This document shows positions 6,815 to 7,495 of a stretch of 7,495 nucleotides of DNA, one piece after another. The stretch lies in assembly GCA_030639985.1 (NCBI GenBank), contig DAOWKG010000262.1, positions 1-7,495 of the forward strand, written 5' to 3'. Within the stretch, counting starts at the first letter, position 1. Every line of letters begins with the position of its first letter. The translations under genes were made by a program, and so were the position numbers. The notes below the pieces were generated by a model. It searched no databases. It was not told where the DNA came from and saw only the letters and a program-made list of their open reading frames with translations. The DNA is from Desulfuromonadaceae bacterium. Its GTDB lineage: Bacteria; Desulfobacterota; Desulfuromonadia; Desulfuromonadales; Geopsychrobacteraceae.

Positions 6815-7495
6815 AACTTTGTCACAAATATAGCGGGCAATCGGCATAGCCGAGGTTGCTGCGGGCGATGGCGCATTACCGACAATCAAGGTACGGCTGC
6901 TTTCGACGAAGAGAAAATCATCCAGGGTCGTGCCATCTGGCTTAACGGCCTGGGCTCGGACTCCAGCCGGATAAGGGCGTAAATCATCAAGACCGATTTG
7001 GGGACAATAACGATTGACAAGCTTCAGATATCCGGGCCGGTAGAGAGAATTTTTTAGTTCATTGAGGGTTGCCAAAGGGTACTTCAGCAGCAACCGGTAG
7101 AGACCGGGATAACTAAACATTTCTGCCAGATCTCTAGCATTCATAGTCCATTGCCGATAGCCTTCACGTGCCAGCGCCAGAGTGGCATTAGGGCCAACCG
7201 TGAGGGAACCGTCGATCATCGGCGTCAGGTGGATCCCCAAAAATGGCAGTTCCGGATCTGGGATCGGGTAAATCGGGTGGGTAACAATTTGTCGCTTGGT
7301 TACCGGTAACTGAAAGTACTCGCCCCGGAACGGCAAAATCTTGAAGGTTGGCTCTTGTCCCAACATCCGAATCAAACGATCAGCATGGAGTCCGGCACAA
7401 CCAACAAGAAAACCACCATGGAACGTTCCCAAATTGGTTTTAACTTCAACTGCGTCAGTTTCGTTGATGTCGCCGACCAGACAATTGGTAGAAAT
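6794..7495 (-). CDS. lhgO: L-2-hydroxyglutarate oxidase/dehydrogenase, C-terminal part (5' end beyond the window)
   Basis: The C-terminal 233 residues of an FAD-dependent oxidoreductase of the DAO fold; the frame stays open through base 7495, so the N-terminal FAD-binding region lies outside. The family is about 400 residues long and oxidises L-2-hydroxyglutarate to 2-oxoglutarate, passing electrons to the quinone pool at the membrane in the E. coli enzyme. Family signatures include GCAGLHADRLIRMLG, ILPFRGEYFQL, the stretch YPIPDPELPFLGIHLT followed by MIDGSLTVGPNA, and the C-terminal GNAPSPAATSAMPIA. An in-frame TTG at 7430-7432 is not the true start, because conserved sequence continues upstream of it (CLVGDINETDAVEVKTN). 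The TAA at 6794-6796 shares its last base with the protease ATG. A related DAO-family enzyme is the alternative, but the match to LhgO is strong. Confidence 0.88.
   Translation of the reverse strand: MSTNCLVGDINETDAVEVKTNLGTFHGGFLVGCAGLHADRLIRMLGQEPTFKILPFRGEYFQLPVTKRQIVTHPIYPIPDPELPFLGIHLTPMIDGSLTVGPNATLALAREGYRQWTMNARDLAEMFSYPGLYRLLLKYPLATLNELKNSLYRPGYLKLVNRYCPQIGLDDLRPYPAGVRAQAVKPDGTTLDDFLFVESSRTLIVGNAPSPAATSAMPIARYICDKVEELNKT

Overview
The window reads as chromosomal DNA of moderate GC content from a Gram-negative bacterium. A selenocysteine-containing ArsC/glutaredoxin-like gene, a large AsmA/DUF748-type envelope protein, a secreted S1 serine protease and an L-2-hydroxyglutarate oxidase together fit an anaerobic or facultative deltaproteobacterial lineage such as the Desulfuromonadales. 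That placement is inferred from gene families; no marker gene is present to prove it.

Layout. Positions 1-77 may hold the tail of a gene cut by the left edge. Positions 78-492 hold no gene I can support, only weak hairpins. Positions 493-831 (minus) hold the most notable gene: a 112-residue ArsC/Spx-like redox protein whose frame is interrupted by one in-frame TGA at 796-798. The TGA falls in a G-U-G-S-C active site and is followed at 762-780 by an 8-bp hairpin with a GUU loop at the right distance for a bacterial SECIS. An ordinary ORF caller sees only the last 81 codons. A 250-bp divergent intergenic region (832-1081) separates it from a plus-strand gene at 1082-4651, a 1189-residue inner-membrane-anchored DUF748/AsmA-like protein with four quasi-periodic internal repeats and a conserved C-terminal tail.

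Convergent to that gene lies a minus-strand pair. A partial lhgO gene (from beyond the right edge to 6794) is followed, with a one-base TAATG stop/start overlap, by a 672-residue exported trypsin-like protease (4776-6794) with an intact His-Asp-Ser triad and a long C-terminal region I do not recognise. The 124-bp convergent gap (4652-4775) holds a nested palindromic element resembling REP-type interspersed repeats.

Functional links. The lhgO-protease pair looks co-transcribed and translationally coupled, but no biochemical link is obvious. The selenoprotein and the DUF748 gene are divergently transcribed and need not be related. Expression of the selenoprotein would need SelA/SelB/SelC/SelD elsewhere in the genome.
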